DNA from: Natronolimnobius sp. AArcel1
GTDB taxonomy: Archaea > Halobacteriota > Halobacteria > Halobacteriales > Natrialbaceae
Direction of reading: 5' to 3'
Length of the DNA stretch: 64,000 bases
NCBI RefSeq assembly: GCF_011043775.1
Contig: NZ_JAAKXY010000001.1
Span: forward strand, 349,617-413,616
Shown here: in pieces, positions 60,817 through 64,000 of the stretch
Numbering within the stretch: position 1 is the first letter of the stretch
Layout of the letters: each line of letters opens with the position of its first letter
Program-made: the position numbers and the translations under genes
Notes under the pieces: generated by a model
The model's input: only the letters and a program-made list of their open reading frames with translations
Told to the model about the DNA's origin: nothing
Database searches by the model: none

Positions 60817-63096
60817 TCACGACGACTCGACATGGCCGCGCGCAGCCACAGCCAGTACGAGCGTTAGGAACGCTATGGCCGTGATCCTGACGCCAAAGCC
60901 TGAAACCGGCAGCGGCTCAGACAGCGCCACCGTGACGGCAACTGTCTCCCCAGATTCCACGGAATCGGTCTCAACACTGGCTGACTCGAACGACGAATCA
61001 GGTGCGACCGCCTCGAGTGCGTAGCGCTCTCCGGTGCCGGGAACTGTCACCGCGAGCGCGCCAGCGTTGTCGGTCGTCCCGGCCTCGAAGTTAGCGCCAT
61101 CACGCTCGAGCAAGACGGTCGCGTTCTCAATCGGCTCGCTGTCTTCGGTTTCGACGGCGACCTCGAGAGTAGCGTCCCCGACGAGCGTGACTGTTTCAGC
61201 ACGAGTATCGTCGGTGTCCGTCATCGCCGAGACGGTCCGCTCGGAATCACCGTAGCCCATCGCGGTGATGGACAAGTTGTACTCACTTTCCGTCGGTACG
61301 TTCTCGAGTCGATAGCTCCCGTTTCCGGTATGTGAGCCCGTGTACGTCCCGCTCGAGCTGACCGCCTCGACCGTCGCGGTTTCGATCCCCTCACCGAAGT
61401 GATCGTCTGTCACATCGACTTCGATTGATCCGCTGCCGGCGAGAGACACGTCGAGGTCCGCCGTCGTCTCAGCCGGAATCGTCTTCGTCTCCGTCATCGT
61501 ATCGTAGCCGGGCTTTTCGACAGTGATCGTGTACTCCCGGTCACCCTCGAGACCGGGCAGTTTGAACGTGCCGTTCGTATCCGTGGTTCGCTCGTACACT
61601 GTTTCGTCGGCACTGACTTCGACCGAGACGTTCGACAGCGCACCGTCGGTTTCAGCGTCGCGGACGGTTCCCTCGAGTGTTGCGTGCGTGCCAACTGCCT
61701 CGAGTGCAGCGTACGTGTCGATAATACCGTCGCCGTAGCGCGTATCCGTCTCGTCGGGCTCTCCGTCGGGCTTCCAGGCGGTTGTCTCGAGTGCGTATTT
61801 GATCTCGTCGGGTTCGAGGTTTTCGGCGGTTCCGGCCTGGACGAGTGCGACTGCACCGGCGACGTGTGGTGCGGACATGCTGGTCCCGCGAGCATGAGTG
61901 TGGCCACCGCCATCGTTTGTTGTCTCGATAGAGACACCGGGAGCGACGACGTTCGGGACGACGTAGCTGTCGGGCCAGTGGTCAGGGGCGTGTGAGCCCC
62001 ACGTTGCTGCCGTGTCGATCTTCTCGCCGCCCGAAAAGGAGGGCACGCGGTCGCGGCGATCCACCGCGCCGACGCTGATCACGTCCGCAGCGTTCCCCGG
62101 CGAAAGTGAGGTTCCCTCCCCGCCGTTGCCGACGCCGGCGACGACGACCGTTCCCGTCTCGCGTGCGTTCTCGAGTGCGTTGACCGTCGCTGGGCCGGGA
62201 TTTTGCCACCCCAGACTCAGACTGATAACGTCCGCATCTTCGGCGAGTGCCCACTCGATACCTGCTAACACGTTCGAGGATTGTGCGCGACAGCGGTCGT
62301 CACAGTCGGTCGCGACAGCCCCGTGCAACAGCGTTGCATCGGGGGCAACGCCGATGTGGCTCCCACTCTCGTTGCCACCACCGACAATCCCGGAGACACG
62401 AGTGCCGTGGCCATCGTAATCCACCGGGTCGGCTGCGGGCTCGTCGCTGAAGTCCTTCCAGCCATCGATCTCGAGATCAGCGTGCTCACCGTCGACGCCG
62501 GAGTCGAGGATGGCAACCGTGGTACCGTCACCCCTCGTGTGGAAGTCGTTCCAGACCTCGGGGGCGCGAATCGTCTCGAGGCCGTCTGTGTACGCCTCAC
62601 CAGCGCCTCCTGTTGCTGCCGGCGAAGCCGTCACAGCGCTCGAGAGCGTCACCTCTTCGTCGGCCTCGAGTCCACGCACGACCTCGAGTCGCGCTAGGTC
62701 TTCGAGTGGCGACTCCGCGCGATCCGTCTCGACCGTCACCAGCGCGGCGTTCGTGACCCAAAAGCCACGCTCGAGGTGGATTCCCTCAGTTGCGTTCGCA
62801 TACTGCTCGAGTGGCTGCTGGCTCGTCTCTGCGTGGCTCTGTCGCGCAGCGATGGAGTCCGCGCTTGTCTCAGCGTGTGTCTCGTCGAACGCCTCGAGGC
62901 GAACGAGTACAGAAACGGTTCCGTTCGCCTCGGTGAGTTCGTCGTCGATTGGGGCTGGCGCTGTCGCCTCGTCACCGGTCGGCTGTATCGCTCCGACGCC
63001 CCCAGCAAGTGCGACACCCAGGACAACTGTAAATAGGAGGACTGCGGTCGTCACCACCCCGGCACGCGTTCGCCGACCGCTCTGCGCGACAGACAT
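60817..63096 (-). CDS. Secreted S8 (subtilisin-like) serine protease with C-terminal membrane anchor
   Basis: 759 residues. Sec signal at 1-36, a propeptide-like inhibitor region to about residue 160, and the S8 catalytic domain with Asp198 (AILDSGVDG), His230 (DGHGTRVSG), Asn324 (GVGNGG) and Ser406 (GTSMSAPHVAG). Two to three carboxypeptidase-regulatory-like beta modules follow (LEGTVRDAETDGALSNVSVEV, VDVTDDHFGEGIETATVEA), then a final hydrophobic helix ITAIAFLTLVLAVAARG with a short basic tail, suggesting anchoring at the outer face. Unlike typical halolysins it appears Sec-dependent rather than Tat-dependent. It splits the leucine gene cluster. Confidence 0.92.
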   Translation of the reverse strand: MSVAQSGRRTRAGVVTTAVLLFTVVLGVALAGGVGAIQPTGDEATAPAPIDDELTEANGTVSVLVRLEAFDETHAETSADSIAARQSHAETSQQPLEQYANATEGIHLERGFWVTNAALVTVETDRAESPLEDLARLEVVRGLEADEEVTLSSAVTASPAATGGAGEAYTDGLETIRAPEVWNDFHTRGDGTTVAILDSGVDGEHADLEIDGWKDFSDEPAADPVDYDGHGTRVSGIVGGGNESGSHIGVAPDATLLHGAVATDCDDRCRAQSSNVLAGIEWALAEDADVISLSLGWQNPGPATVNALENARETGTVVVAGVGNGGEGTSLSPGNAADVISVGAVDRRDRVPSFSGGEKIDTAATWGSHAPDHWPDSYVVPNVVAPGVSIETTNDGGGHTHARGTSMSAPHVAGAVALVQAGTAENLEPDEIKYALETTAWKPDGEPDETDTRYGDGIIDTYAALEAVGTHATLEGTVRDAETDGALSNVSVEVSADETVYERTTDTNGTFKLPGLEGDREYTITVEKPGYDTMTETKTIPAETTADLDVSLAGSGSIEVDVTDDHFGEGIETATVEAVSSSGTYTGSHTGNGSYRLENVPTESEYNLSITAMGYGDSERTVSAMTDTDDTRAETVTLVGDATLEVAVETEDSEPIENATVLLERDGANFEAGTTDNAGALAVTVPGTGERYALEAVAPDSSFESASVETDSVESGETVAVTVALSEPLPVSGFGVRITAIAFLTLVLAVAARGHVESS

Positions 63097-63233
63097 TATC
63101 GAATTGGAGACAGTCAGTGCGGTTAAACATGGCTGTTACACTGATGATTGCATTATCACTCCCTGCGTGACAGCAAAACAAACGCGAGGAGAAAATCGTC
63201 CGCTCGAGTCGATCGAAAACGGCTCCGTATCCG

Positions 63234-63878
63234 TTAGTCAGCGCGTGGAATCGCCGACTCGTCGACGTAGGCCAACTCTTCGGCCTTTTTCTGGACTTCG
63301 CCAGCGTTGGACTTCATCAGCGCCGTCGTATCCCAGACGCCCTCAACAAGGGCCTTGCGCTGGGCGTCGTCGACGGTCACGTCGATGGTCTCCCCGCCAT
63401 AGGTGACGGTTTCAGCCTCAATGTCGATCTCGAGGTCCTGATCGGGGTTTTGATCAACCCAGTCCTGCAGTTCCTGAACCGTCTCCGCGTCGGCGGTGAC
63501 GGTTGGAATCCCGAGTGCGAGGCAGTTGCCCGCGAAAATCTCGGCGAAGCTCTCGCCGATGATTGCATCGATGCCCCAGCGCATCAGCGCCTGCGGGGCG
63601 TGCTCGCGCGAGGAGCCACAGCCGAAGTTGCTGTTGACGACCATCACCGAGGAGTCTTGGAACTGTGCCTCGTTGAACGGGTGGTCTTTCTGATTGTCGT
63701 CATCGTCGAAGCGGACATCGAAGAAGGCGAACTCGCCCAGTCCGTCGAAGGTGACGACCTTCATAAAGCGCGCCGGGATGATCTGGTCGGTGTCGATGTC
63801 GTTGCCACGGATCGGGACGCCCGAGCCGGATACGTAGTCGACTTCTGGAATCTCGACTTCGTCGCCGTCGTCGGTCAT
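63234..63878 (-). CDS. leuD: 3-isopropylmalate dehydratase small subunit
   Basis: 214 residues: [45 protein letters not shown] and the [20 protein letters not shown] region are the aconitase swivel-domain signatures of LeuD. With LeuC it isomerises 2- to 3-isopropylmalate in leucine synthesis. Slightly longer than many bacterial LeuD proteins through an acidic N-terminal extension. Its ATG overlaps the leuC stop by 4 bases. Confidence 0.94.
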   Translation of the reverse strand: MTDDGDEVEIPEVDYVSGSGVPIRGNDIDTDQIIPARFMKVVTFDGLGEFAFFDVRFDDDDNQKDHPFNEAQFQDSSVMVVNSNFGCGSSREHAPQALMRWGIDAIIGESFAEIFAGNCLALGIPTVTADAETVQELQDWVDQNPDQDLEIDIEAETVTYGGETIDVTVDDAQRKALVEGVWDTTALMKSNAGEVQKKAEELAYVDESAIPRAD

Positions 63879-64000
63879 GCTGTCGTCACCTCCTTCAGTT
63901 CGCGCACGTCAGTAACCTCCCCAGTGATCGCCGCCGCGGCGACCATCTGCGGGTTCATCAGGACGGTGCGGCCGTCCTTGCTGCCCTGACGGCCAACGAA
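63875..64000 (-). CDS. leuC: 3-isopropylmalate dehydratase large subunit, C-terminal end (cut by window)
   Basis: The last 41 residues are visible: [17 protein letters not shown] then [18 protein letters not shown] and stop TGA 63875-63877. This is the conserved LeuC C-terminus that forms part of the substrate site. Overlaps leuD by 4 bases (ATGA), so leuC and leuD are translated together. Confidence 0.9.
   Translation of the reverse strand, partial: FVGRQGSKDGRTVLMNPQMVAAAAITGEVTDVRELKEVTTA

Noticed and set aside
1-64000. tRNA, rRNA and CRISPR arrays
   Set aside because: Scanned the non-coding stretches by eye for cloverleaf arms, rRNA motifs and regularly spaced repeats and found none.

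Overview
The window comes from an extremely halophilic archaeon (class Halobacteria). Proteins are very rich in Asp/Glu, the DNA is GC-rich and full of CTCGAG, secreted proteins carry twin-arginine signals often followed by a lipobox, and many genes have a TATA element about 25 nt before the ATG, which implies leaderless mRNAs. CTCGAG richness suggests a Natrialbales-like lineage, but I cannot name a genus.

Almost the whole window (1-57961) is a locus for using plant or algal acidic polysaccharide, best fitting pectin/rhamnogalacturonan with glucuronate-bearing side chains. Layout: 1-7133, a BNR_4 propeller protein (partial), DUF2264 protein, GH78 rhamnosidase and GH28 hydrolase; 7358-12032, an orphan family-5 solute-binding lipoprotein, a secreted beta-helix protein and a decayed gene remnant; 12033-21856, sugar oxidation genes (two zinc dehydrogenases, an SDR, an LLM flavoprotein, L-rhamnonate dehydratase, a COG3618-type lactonase, an FAH-family hydrolase, a Gfo/Idh/MocA oxidoreductase and a TIM-barrel isomerase); 21953-23389, GH4; 24542-30891, a complete Dpp/Opp-like ABC transporter with a fused double ATPase and a binding protein paralogous to the orphan one; 31822-36078, PL22 oligogalacturonate lyase and a GH115 glucuronidase split by one in-frame TGA; 36211-38190, a tungsten aldehyde oxidoreductase facing a MoaD-like protein; 39025-41744, LutC and a LutB/LutA-like lactate oxidation fusion; 41918-47296, a second beta-helix protein, an IclR regulator, mannonate dehydratase and a divergent SDR; 47501-57961, a family-1 sugar ABC transporter with a YesL/DUF624 protein, then GH2 and GH51.

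The genes can be read as one flow. Secreted enzymes cut the polymer, two ABC systems import oligomers, and cytoplasmic glycosidases finish them. L-rhamnose would pass through rhamnonate and diketo-deoxyrhamnonate to pyruvate plus L-lactate, with the Lut proteins oxidising the lactate. Glucuronate would pass through fructuronate and mannonate. The pathway assignment is inference from families and gene neighbourhood.

The right end (about 58-64 kb) is ordinary chromosome: a 33-residue zinc-ribbon protein, an AT-rich gene-poor stretch, then leuC, leuD and leuB with a membrane-anchored subtilase and a SHOCT membrane protein between leuD and leuB. The most unusual non-coding signal is a cluster of five strong hairpins at 38299-38467, between the MoaD-like gene and an AT-rich gene-poor stretch.
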